Positions 15,365-21,735 of a DNA stretch of 34,905 nt are shown in pieces. The position numbers were made by a program, and so were the translations under genes. Source of the DNA: Chelativorans sp. (lineage in GTDB: Bacteria; Pseudomonadota; Alphaproteobacteria; Rhizobiales; Rhizobiaceae); the NCBI RefSeq assembly GCF_031180965.1, contig NZ_JAPSLH010000037.1:1-34905 (forward strand), written 5' to 3'. Numbering within the stretch: position 1 is the stretch's first letter; the number at the start of each line of letters is the position of its first letter. The notes beneath the pieces are model-generated. The model was not told the DNA's origin. It ran no database searches and worked only from the letters and a program-made list of their open reading frames with translations.

Positions 15365-16429
15365 CTACGCCGCCCTCTGCCGGCGCACTACACTGGCGAA
15401 GTAGTCGATCTTGTACTCCAGCCAGCAGCGGCAGCCGACAATCTCTGCCCCCGGCGCGTTCGGATCGCCAGGATAGCGCAGCATGGCACCGCTCGGGCTC
15501 TGGAAGAGGCCATCCATGGGCGTGGACTTGCCGTTCAGGATTCGATGGGTGTGCCTGACGCGCCCGTCTCCGGCGCTGCGCCAGACCTTCGTCACGTCCT
15601 GCGCATCGACCTTCCCCGCGATGATCTGCTGCCGGATAGCATCGTCCCGGCTCTTGCCTAGCGCCGTCATCGTCTCAGTGCGAGCCAGCATCTCGCCGCG
15701 CAGTTCCAAAAGCCGATCCGCATACCGGCCTGTGATCCGGTCGACCATTTCGCGGGGAATTGGCTTCCCCTCACGAATTGCAGCGGCCACGGTCCGGTCG
15801 AAGCGCCTGTCCCGCCTGCCGCGCTCCAGATAGGCATGCAGAAGCGCGCGGTCGCCAGACAGCAGTTCCTGCCGCGCACGCGCAACGGCGCGCTCCTGAA
15901 ACGCTGTGAGGCCGATTATACCGCCCTCGCGACGGTTGGTGGTGCGAGAGATGCGCCCGACAACATCGAGAGCCGTTGAACGCGGGTTTCGCCCCTCAGC
16001 CAAGCCCTCGGTCAGTGCGGTGCGGATAGCTTCTCGCTGGTCCTCCACAATCCTCGTCACGAGAGTTGACGAGTGCTCGCGCAGCCACGCCTCTGCCTCG
16101 GCGTTGCGAGCCCCGAAACGGAAGACGACACGGTCCCCTTCCGGATCGGTGATCCTCGGCAGGTTTTCGACCGTCGACGAGCCACCGGCGTTGTATGCCT
16201 CCGCGATCGCCAGTTCCAGCCGGGCGAAGGCATCCGGATCGAGGTGCATTGCCTCTATGGCACCGGTCACATCGCCGCGCTCCAGACGCTCGACGACCAC
16301 CCGGAGGACAATCGCATTCCGGATGTCATCGATCGCCGAGAGGAACGCGGTGCGCAGGCGCTCGTCATAGGTGGCGAGCAGTTCGGCGATCAGGTCACGG
16401 GTTGGTCGGGGCATCGGGTCCGGAACCAT
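15365..16429 (-). CDS. Minor head protein, Mu gpF-like
   Basis: A 354-residue protein that is helical through its N-terminal half. The C-terminal part (about 260-345) carries the Phage_Mu_F signature (PF04233): RGEMLARTETMTALGKSRDDA, then TKVWRSAGDGRVRHTHRILNGKS, and the closing GCRCWLEYK. These proteins are minor virion components in the head, some injected with DNA. Two starts are possible, the ATG at 16429 or at 16414. The place among tail-completion genes is unusual; most phages carry it next to the portal. Confidence 0.84.
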   Translation of the reverse strand: MVPDPMPRPTRDLIAELLATYDERLRTAFLSAIDDIRNAIVLRVVVERLERGDVTGAIEAMHLDPDAFARLELAIAEAYNAGGSSTVENLPRITDPEGDRVVFRFGARNAEAEAWLREHSSTLVTRIVEDQREAIRTALTEGLAEGRNPRSTALDVVGRISRTTNRREGGIIGLTAFQERAVARARQELLSGDRALLHAYLERGRRDRRFDRTVAAAIREGKPIPREMVDRITGRYADRLLELRGEMLARTETMTALGKSRDDAIRQQIIAGKVDAQDVTKVWRSAGDGRVRHTHRILNGKSTPMDGLFQSPSGAMLRYPGDPNAPGAEIVGCRCWLEYKIDYFASVVRRQRAA

Positions 16430-16473
16430 TGCCGCCGGCCCGAGTTGAGCGAGCGTTCATTGAGGGGATAGAT

Positions 16474-16635
16474 ATGAGTATGATAATCAGCGTCTTGATC
16501 ACCTTTCTTGTGGTGATCCTGGTGCTTTACCTGATCCGGATGCTTCCTATCGACGGGCGGGCCAAGCAAATCGCGACGATCGTCGTCATCATCATCGGCA
16601 TCGTTTCGCTGCTGAAATATCTGGCCGTCTTCTAA
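16474..16635 (+). CDS. Tiny membrane protein, plus-strand cargo
   Basis: A 53-residue protein with a GAGGGGAT ribosome site. It has two hydrophobic helices (MSMIISVLITFLVVILVLYLI and ATIVVIIIGIVSLLKYLAVF) flanking a short polar loop, RMLPIDGRAKQ. The layout matches small Thivi_2564-type membrane proteins, which have the same PxDGxxK loop. It would sit in the inner membrane. It lies between the connector gene and the Mu F-like gene on the opposite strand, and its stop overlaps the convergent stop (CTAA). Candidate roles are superinfection exclusion or membrane alteration, both inferred. Confidence 0.72.
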   Translation: MSMIISVLITFLVVILVLYLIRMLPIDGRAKQIATIVVIIIGIVSLLKYLAVF

Positions 16636-16994
16636 GCCGCGCACCACGCCTTCCACACCACCGGTTCGCCGGCGGCAGGAATGGGCGTCAGATTCGTGAT
16701 CGCGCGCTCCCGGCCGTCGATGACGAGCGTGTCAGTCAGGGCCGGCGTCACGCTCGATACAGCGAACAGCACCTGATCGCCAGTCTCGACGATCAGCACG
16801 CCGCCTTCGTACCGTTGATGTATGCGCCTGACGGTGGCGGAGAGATCGTAAAGCGTTTCGACCTCCGGTCCTGGCGTCCATTCGTTCGGACCCGGCGCGG
16901 TCGTAACGCGCTTCAGTTTCACGGCGCCCTGCTTGAACTCGCCGAGCATCTCCGTGGCGAACTCGCGCATCTCGTCATAGAAGGACGACATCAC
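16632..16994 (-). CDS. Head-tail connector / head closure protein
   Basis: A 120-residue protein. A helical start (SSFYDEMREFATEMLGEF) is followed by a beta-barrel-like body with TVRRIHQRYEGGVLIVETGDQVLFAV and LVIDGRERAITNLTPIPAAGEPVVWK. This helix-plus-barrel profile with an I-NLTPIPAAG segment is common to head-closure (stopper) proteins. An ATGA overlap couples it to the upstream adaptor gene. Confidence 0.72.
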   Translation of the reverse strand: MMSSFYDEMREFATEMLGEFKQGAVKLKRVTTAPGPNEWTPGPEVETLYDLSATVRRIHQRYEGGVLIVETGDQVLFAVSSVTPALTDTLVIDGRERAITNLTPIPAAGEPVVWKAWCAA

Positions 16995-17479
16995 ACCACC
17001 AGGATTGCAGGAAGCGGTGCTGCCGAGCCGAGCAGCGGGGCAAGAATGCCCTCAATGATCGATGAGATCGGCGCGTTGGGCGCAAAGAAGCCACCGCGGG
17101 CTGCAGGCTCGAAGAACTCGCGCTCGATCCCCTCGACCTTCTGCCGCTTAATCTGGCGCGACGGATCGACGGTCAGCGACAGCGAGCCAGGTCGAGTGAT
17201 TTCCAGAAATGCTGCCTCATAGGAGGCGTTCACGACCTGCTGCGGGATTACGTGCGGCGCGATAACATTGCCGTAGGCATCGACCGCACCAGTTCGCGGC
17301 CAAGCACGTTCCTGCGCGAGGCCCCCAGTGGGAATGCCGGGAAACCGGCTGCCATAGAAGCCGTCTATATAGACGCTGCCGCGCTGGCGGGCTGCCGTGA
17401 TGTTCGCGCCACTCGGCACGGTATAGCCGGCCGCGGCCACATAGGCCGTGAAGCCTTCATCGGTTCCGTAGCCGGCCAT
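16991..17479 (-). CDS. Head-tail adaptor (DnaT-like ssDNA-binding family, phage connector)
   Basis: A 162-residue protein with the pattern of the phage family often labelled DnaT-like: GFTAYVAAAGYTVP, AARQRGSVYIDGFYGSRFPG, ERAWPRTGAVDAYGN, IPQQVVNASYEAAF, then DPSRQIKRQKVEGIEREFF. The helix-rich N-terminus and the position directly after the capsid genes show it is the head-tail adaptor that docks on the portal, not a primosome protein. It diverges from the AAA_28-like gene, 33 bases away. Confidence 0.8.
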   Translation of the reverse strand: MAGYGTDEGFTAYVAAAGYTVPSGANITAARQRGSVYIDGFYGSRFPGIPTGGLAQERAWPRTGAVDAYGNVIAPHVIPQQVVNASYEAAFLEITRPGSLSLTVDPSRQIKRQKVEGIEREFFEPAARGGFFAPNAPISSIIEGILAPLLGSAAPLPAILVV

Positions 17480-17512
17480 TGTTCAACCTACCGTGAGGAA
17501 AGAGGAGGTCTG

Positions 17513-18046
17513 ATGAATCGCTTTGTCGTTATTTCCGGATGCTCAGGGGGTGGTAAATCCACCCTGCTCACCGAGCTCCAAAGACGCGGGTACAATGTTG
17601 TCGAAGAGCCGGGACGCCGCATTATCGCGGAGCAGCGAGAGTCTGGCGGTGAGTCGCTTCCATGGCGCAATCCAGAGGCCTTCGCGCGCCGGGCCATCGA
17701 GGTGGCGCTTAGCGATCGCGCAACCGCTCGGAAGACCACCGGATGGGTATTCTTCGATCGAGGACTGATCGACGCGGCCGCCGCGCTCCAGCACATTACC
17801 CGAGAGCCGACTCTTGCTCGATTCCTGCATCAACATCGGTACAACACGAAGGTGTTCCTCACCCCGCCATGGCCTGAAATCTTTTCGCAGGATGCCGATC
17901 GTAGGCACGATTTCGCCTCGGCAGTGGAAGAGTACGACCGGCTCTGCGCCGCCTACCCATCCCTTGGTTATGAGGTGCACGTGCTTGCGAAGCGGAGTGT
18001 CGCCGAACGGGCCGACATTGTACTGGCGGCGCTCACGAGCACGTAA
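17513..18046 (+). CDS. AAA_28-type NTPase / kinase-like protein, plus-strand cargo
   Basis: A 177-residue protein starting at 17513 behind a very strong site (AAAGAGGAGGTCTG). The P-loop is GCSGGGKST (residues 9-17), followed by VVEEPGRRIIAEQ, a hallmark of the AAA_28 family (PF13521), WVFFDRGLIDAAA as the DxG-type motif, and KVFLTPPWPEIF before the C-terminal helices. Members are predicted small-molecule kinases or NTPases of unknown substrate. It sits between the adaptor and a capsid-cluster gene on the other strand, so it is cargo rather than a structural gene. The strong ribosome site suggests it is well translated. Confidence 0.83.
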   Translation: MNRFVVISGCSGGGKSTLLTELQRRGYNVVEEPGRRIIAEQRESGGESLPWRNPEAFARRAIEVALSDRATARKTTGWVFFDRGLIDAAAALQHITREPTLARFLHQHRYNTKVFLTPPWPEIFSQDADRRHDFASAVEEYDRLCAAYPSLGYEVHVLAKRSVAERADIVLAALTST

Positions 18047-18076
18047 GACGCGGCAGCGAACCGCCGCGCCTGATCG

Positions 18077-18421
18077 TCACTTCTTGGCCACGTAGGCCGC
18101 CTTATCGGCGTCGGACATGGCATTGAAAGCTTCAGCATCCTCCTTCGACAGCTTCTCCACGACCTCGGCGCCGGAGGCATCGACGATCGAATAGGAGCCG
18201 CCGCCGCGGTGCTTGGCCTCGAAGGAGGGCTGGTTGGTATTCCCGCCCTTCTCCGCCTCCTTGGCCGCTGCGGAGCCGAATTTCAGGAAGGAGAGACGCT
18301 TGGCCTGCTTCTCGCCCTCCTTCGTGAACTCCACGTCCTTGGTCTCGCCGGGCCGGATATAGACCTGCCCGGTGCTGGTATTGACGCCCTGCAGCGCCTT
18401 CGAGATGTTCGTGACTTTCAT
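18077..18421 (-). CDS. Capsid-cluster protein, function unknown
   Basis: A 114-residue protein directly after the capsid gene, 12 bases downstream. The N-terminus has a beta pattern (NTSTGQVYIRPGETKDVEFT); the middle is polar, and the C-terminus is a charged helix (LSKEDAEAFNAMSDADKAAYVAKK). Small proteins of this layout between capsid and connector genes are common, with suggested decoration or assembly roles. No family is recognised. Confidence 0.7.
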   Translation of the reverse strand: MKVTNISKALQGVNTSTGQVYIRPGETKDVEFTKEGEKQAKRLSFLKFGSAAAKEAEKGGNTNQPSFEAKHRGGGSYSIVDASGAEVVEKLSKEDAEAFNAMSDADKAAYVAKK

Positions 18422-18433
18422 GGTTGCCTCCTA

Positions 18434-19408
18434 TCAGGCCGGGGGAGCGGAGATTTCGTCGGCATAGGCCATCGCACCCGGCAGCCGGACTTCGGTGCCG
18501 CCGGTACGGGCGATAATGCCGGTCTCCCAGCCCATGATGGACTTCTGGCGGGGCTGGAGCACCCGGCGCGGCATCGGCAGATGGAAGCGAAGCACCTCCG
18601 TGTCGCGCCGATAGGCCATCATGCGGCCGCCGCCGTCCTGGGAGGCGGTGGCGAGCTCGCGCAGCGGCTGGATGTCCAGCGCTTGGTTTGTCTCCGCCGT
18701 ATAGATGTTGTTGCGGCGAAGGTACTCGAGCACGGTGATCATGCCCTCTCCGGTGCCGAGCCGCATGGTCGAGACCAGACGGAACGCGGCAGGAGGAAGG
18801 CGCAGTGTGTCGGCCCACTCGACCTCTTCGGTATTCGTGCGAATGCTGGACAGGAGATCGTTCACATCGCGGAGGATCTGATCGGCCGTCTTGTTCGCCC
18901 AGTACGTGGACGCCCCAGTGCCATCGGCGGCGACATCGGTCCGGGAGACGGCCGGGTCGTTCACCAGGCCCGTCCAGTTCTTCTCGGTCGTGCCAACCAT
19001 GGCGATCGAGTTGAGCATACGCTCGACCTTATCTGCCGCCGACATCGCCTTGGTATTGTTCAGGTTGATCCCGTAAAGGGCCGCCTGATTGACCTCCTCC
19101 AGGTTCCATTCCCAGCCGGAGCCGATCATGGCGAAGTCATGGCTGGCCTGGTCTTTTGTCGCCTGGTTGAACGGCATGTCGGTGCCGGCGCCGGAAAGGA
19201 ACTTCGCCTCGCCGGCGGTGTCGACGGTGAAGAACGTGGTGCCGATGGCCCACTCGTTCCCTTCCGTCACCACGGGCACATGGGCCGCGTAGTTGAAGGT
19301 CGGGTATCGACGCTGATAAATCCGCGTCTCGATGTTGCGCCCCTGCGCGATCACGAAGGGGAATGCCGCCTGCGCGTCAGCGAAAGGCTGGCGGATGATC
19401 TGGTTCAT
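18434..19408 (-). CDS. Major capsid protein (DUF2184 family)
   Basis: A 324-residue protein with a GAAAGGA ribosome site. Features that fit the DUF2184 major capsid family (HK97 fold) are the early segment RNIETRIYQRRYPTFNYAAHVPV, the FEWNLEEVN-like WEWNLEEVNQAALYGINL, then the long helix-rich P-domain part with DTLRLPPAAFRLVSTM, and the closing MPRRVLQPRQKSIMGWETGIIARTGGTEVRLPGAM. Length is normal for the family. Its neighbours, a decoration-type protein and a protease/scaffold gene, confirm the role. Confidence 0.92.
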   Translation of the reverse strand: MNQIIRQPFADAQAAFPFVIAQGRNIETRIYQRRYPTFNYAAHVPVVTEGNEWAIGTTFFTVDTAGEAKFLSGAGTDMPFNQATKDQASHDFAMIGSGWEWNLEEVNQAALYGINLNNTKAMSAADKVERMLNSIAMVGTTEKNWTGLVNDPAVSRTDVAADGTGASTYWANKTADQILRDVNDLLSSIRTNTEEVEWADTLRLPPAAFRLVSTMRLGTGEGMITVLEYLRRNNIYTAETNQALDIQPLRELATASQDGGGRMMAYRRDTEVLRFHLPMPRRVLQPRQKSIMGWETGIIARTGGTEVRLPGAMAYADEISAPPA

Positions 19409-19428
19409 GGTGGTTGATCCTTTCGTGA

Positions 19429-19911
19429 TCAGACGGCTGGTGCCGAGGCGCGAAGGCGCAGAGCGATCTCGACCATGGAGCCGTCGGCGCCACTGGTATC
19501 GAAGACCGCGTCAGGGATCGGTCCGACAATGTCGGTACCCGCTGCGGCGACGTAGCGGTGGTTCGTGGTGTGGTAGAACACCGGATCACCCTGGGCGACG
19601 GCGCCGCCGGCCCTGACATACATCGTGCCCATCGTCATGAAAGCGGCTGTGAAGTGCTGCGGGTAGGAATCCGGTACAAGCACGTCAGGAGGGACGGCCG
19701 GGTTCAGGACGGCGATGCCAATGAACTCTCCGCCGGCGGCGAGCGGCACCACGCCGTGGTCCCCAGTTCCACGCTGGACCGGCTGGCCGAAGCGAACGCC
19801 GAGCAGGTTCTCGACAGTCCGGCTGATCTTGTTGCACTTCTCCTCGGAAGCAATCTGGCCGTGCAGACCCTTCGCCGGAGCATTCGTGTAGGTGGTCTGG
19901 TAGGTTGCCAT
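19429..19911 (-). CDS. Capsid structural (decoration/cement-like) protein
   Basis: A 160-residue protein with the pattern of the phage structural cement/DUF2190-like group: KGLHGQIASEEKCNKISRTVEN, RFGQPVQRGTGDHGVVPL, MTMGTMYVRAGGAVAQGDPVFYHTTN, and a beta C-terminus. Such proteins trimerise on the capsid surface to stabilise it. It lies between the protease/scaffold and the capsid gene, which is the normal place for this family. Confidence 0.8.
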   Translation of the reverse strand: MATYQTTYTNAPAKGLHGQIASEEKCNKISRTVENLLGVRFGQPVQRGTGDHGVVPLAAGGEFIGIAVLNPAVPPDVLVPDSYPQHFTAAFMTMGTMYVRAGGAVAQGDPVFYHTTNHRYVAAAGTDIVGPIPDAVFDTSGADGSMVEIALRLRASAPAV

Positions 19912-19925
19912 CGGTCAGGCCTCCC

Positions 19926-20507
19926 TCAGTTGGCCTTGGCCGGCTGGTGAGCGGACTGGAGGTCCTTCACCATGGCGGCATAGGCATCGGTAACGGTCTT
20001 GTCGGCGTCGTTCGCGGTCTGGAGACCGCCGGCGACGACAGTGCGGAAGGGATCGGCAGTCTTCACGTCCTTGGCGATGGCCTTGAACATGCCTGCGATC
20101 TCGGCATCGGACGCGTCCTTGACCATCTCATCGCCGAGCTTGGCCTTGACGGCTGCACGGCGGAGATCGGCATCCGACTTGCCGACGATCTCGATGCCGC
20201 TGTCGATCGCCTTCACGGTCGTGACGAGCTGCGCCCGATCCGCCGCCATACGGTCGATATCCTCCGGTTTCGGAAGCGCATCCTGCGCCTTCTTCAGGTC
20301 GGCCTTGAGGGTGCCGATCTCCTCGTCCTTCTTCGCGAGCTCGGCGTCCTTGGCCGCGATGGCCCGCTGGTGCTTCGCCTCGACATCGGCGAGCTTGGCC
20401 GCCGAGGACTCCAGGTCCTTGAGCAGCTTAGTGATGGCCTGGGCGCCCTGGTCGGTGGTCTGCACCGACAGTCCGTCCACGACCACAGTGCGAAGTGCGT
20501 CACTCAT
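19926..20507 (-). CDS. Nested internal-start scaffold protein
   Basis: An in-frame ATG at 20507 (residue 194 of the protease-scaffold protein, MSDALRTVVV) follows AAGGAG nine bases upstream. Translation from it would give a 193-residue scaffold without the protease domain, the same arrangement as lambda C/Nu3. The junction falls exactly between the protease domain and the coiled-coil region. Expression is inferred from the ribosome site. Confidence 0.55.
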   Translation of the reverse strand: MSDALRTVVVDGLSVQTTDQGAQAITKLLKDLESSAAKLADVEAKHQRAIAAKDAELAKKDEEIGTLKADLKKAQDALPKPEDIDRMAADRAQLVTTVKAIDSGIEIVGKSDADLRRAAVKAKLGDEMVKDASDAEIAGMFKAIAKDVKTADPFRTVVAGGLQTANDADKTVTDAYAAMVKDLQSAHQPAKAN

Positions 20508-21086
20508 GGTGCGCGTCTCCTTGTCCATGGTTGGAGTGATCGGGGCCGGGCCCCATTGCGCCGCATCGCCGATGCGGACCTGAGAACCGGCGCGGCCGCG
20601 GGCGACGATCGCCACGTGGTTGAGCCGGATGTTCCGTTGAATGGCGTCGTAAGCTTCCCCGGTGGGCGTCTTGCCGGTGGACCAATCGAGGTCACAGGTA
20701 TAGCCTGCGGAGAGTTCGCGCTTGCCCGCCTCGATATCCTGAATGGCGGCTTCATCGCTGACCATCAGGGGGACGCGGATGAAGATGCCCTCGCCCGCAA
20801 CCTCGTCGCCGGTCTGGCCGACAGCGTGCTGCTTCCAATTCTGTGAGGTGACGAGATCGGCGGGATGGTCATTCGTGACCGGGCGGTGCGCAGCGCTCTT
20901 GAGCGTGGCTTCCTTGAAGACCTCATCGCGCGGTCGGTAGACCCGCACGATCGGCATCTCAGGCTTGCCTACCTCGCTCCCGAGATACGTCTGCACGCCA
21001 GTGCGAGCGATACGGGCATCGGCAACAAGATAGCCGTCCTCGCGCCGCCGGGTGCCGGCGACGACTGCTGCGTCGGTGAATTGCAT
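19926..21086 (-). CDS. Prohead protease fused to scaffold (DUF2213)
   Basis: A 386-residue protein. Residues about 1-185 form the DUF2213 protease domain: VYRPRDEVFKEATLKSAAHRPVTNDHPAD with H74, and AGKRELSAGYTCDLDW with S126, the expected His/Ser catalytic pair of HK97-type prohead proteases. Residues about 195-386 are charged and helical with a long coiled coil (LADVEAKHQRAIAAKDAELAKKDEE), typical of a scaffold. A good internal ribosome site and ATG at 20507 would express the scaffold alone. The fusion drives capsid assembly and is then cleaved. Confidence 0.88.
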   Translation of the reverse strand: MQFTDAAVVAGTRRREDGYLVADARIARTGVQTYLGSEVGKPEMPIVRVYRPRDEVFKEATLKSAAHRPVTNDHPADLVTSQNWKQHAVGQTGDEVAGEGIFIRVPLMVSDEAAIQDIEAGKRELSAGYTCDLDWSTGKTPTGEAYDAIQRNIRLNHVAIVARGRAGSQVRIGDAAQWGPAPITPTMDKETRTMSDALRTVVVDGLSVQTTDQGAQAITKLLKDLESSAAKLADVEAKHQRAIAAKDAELAKKDEEIGTLKADLKKAQDALPKPEDIDRMAADRAQLVTTVKAIDSGIEIVGKSDADLRRAAVKAKLGDEMVKDASDAEIAGMFKAIAKDVKTADPFRTVVAGGLQTANDADKTVTDAYAAMVKDLQSAHQPAKAN

Positions 21087-21096
21087 GATGATTTTC

Positions 21097-21381
21097 CTAG
21101 ATGCCCGCAGGGGATTCGATTGCTGCCCGCTTGCAGCATTCCCATGCCTTCCGGCAAAGGCGGTCGATGCGAACCGCCTCTATCCGTTTCGGAGAGCCGG
21201 CCGGATACTGCCAGAAGGGCGCGTTGCCGAAGCGCCTGCGATAGAGGCGGAAGAGCCTATATTTCCTCCGCCGCAGATGCGCGGCTACGGCCATCCAGTG
21301 CGGCCCGCATATCCACTCGCTGCAATCTGCCGTGCGCGTTCGACGGCAGAACGGAACGCAGCAGTTGATGCGTTCTGCCAT
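21097..21381 (-). CDS. Small Cys/Arg-rich protein (putative zinc-binding)
   Basis: A 94-residue, very basic protein starting at 21381 (MAERINCCVPFCRRTR). It has CCVPFC, CSEWICGPHW and CRKAWECCK cysteine groups. The CxxxxC and WICGxHW pattern is one I recognise from small proteins of rhizobial phages, probably zinc-binding and nucleic-acid-binding. It lies between portal and protease genes on the late strand and is divergent from the Cas2-fold gene, 64 bases away. Confidence 0.72.
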   Translation of the reverse strand: MAERINCCVPFCRRTRTADCSEWICGPHWMAVAAHLRRRKYRLFRLYRRRFGNAPFWQYPAGSPKRIEAVRIDRLCRKAWECCKRAAIESPAGI

Positions 21382-21445
21382 AGGCTATTAGCCGGTGACT
21401 CGACACAGGGTTGCAGTTGTGGTTCGTTTCGCGCGGGAGGCAACT

Positions 21446-21730
21446 ATGACCACATATTTCATTATCTACGACCTCAATAAAGAAGCGGAGAATTACGCCA
21501 AGAAGAACAAGGCCGTTCGGGACCGCATAAAAGAGCTGTTCTCAACCTATTGGTCCCACCTGGATTCCACATGGATCGTGGTGACCGACATGAAGGCCAA
21601 GGCAATCCGAGACGATCTCAAAACGCTTCTCGACAACAATGATGAACTGCTTGTTGCTAGCGCTGGCGGCGAAGGTGCTTGGCATGGTTTCAATGACAAG
21701 GGCAGTAAGTGGCTTAAGGACAACCTTTAG
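21446..21730 (+). CDS. Cas2-fold (SinR-like) small protein, plus-strand cargo
   Basis: A 94-residue protein with a GGGAGG site before the ATG at 21446. The N-terminal strand TTYFIIYDLNKE, the helix with KAVRDRIKELFSTYW, the S-TWIVVTDMKA strand, the second helix RDDLKTLLDNNDELLVASAGG and the final AWHGF-strand give the ferredoxin-like beta-alpha-beta-beta-alpha-beta layout of Cas2/VapD. The family is often labelled SinR-like. No cas1 or CRISPR array is present, so it is not a spacer-acquisition component. Cas2-fold proteins can be nucleases or toxins (VapD). It is AT-richer than its neighbours, suggesting recent gain. Confidence 0.72.
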   Translation: MTTYFIIYDLNKEAENYAKKNKAVRDRIKELFSTYWSHLDSTWIVVTDMKAKAIRDDLKTLLDNNDELLVASAGGEGAWHGFNDKGSKWLKDNL

Positions 21731-21735
21731 GCAGC

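Noticed and set aside
16991-17479. Primosome DnaT function for the DnaT-like family protein
   Set aside because: Position between capsid and head-closure genes and its phage-connector pattern show a head-tail adaptor.
18209-19417. A 402-codon plus-strand open frame opposite the capsid gene
   Set aside because: Antisense to the DUF2184 capsid gene; no ribosome site or domain.
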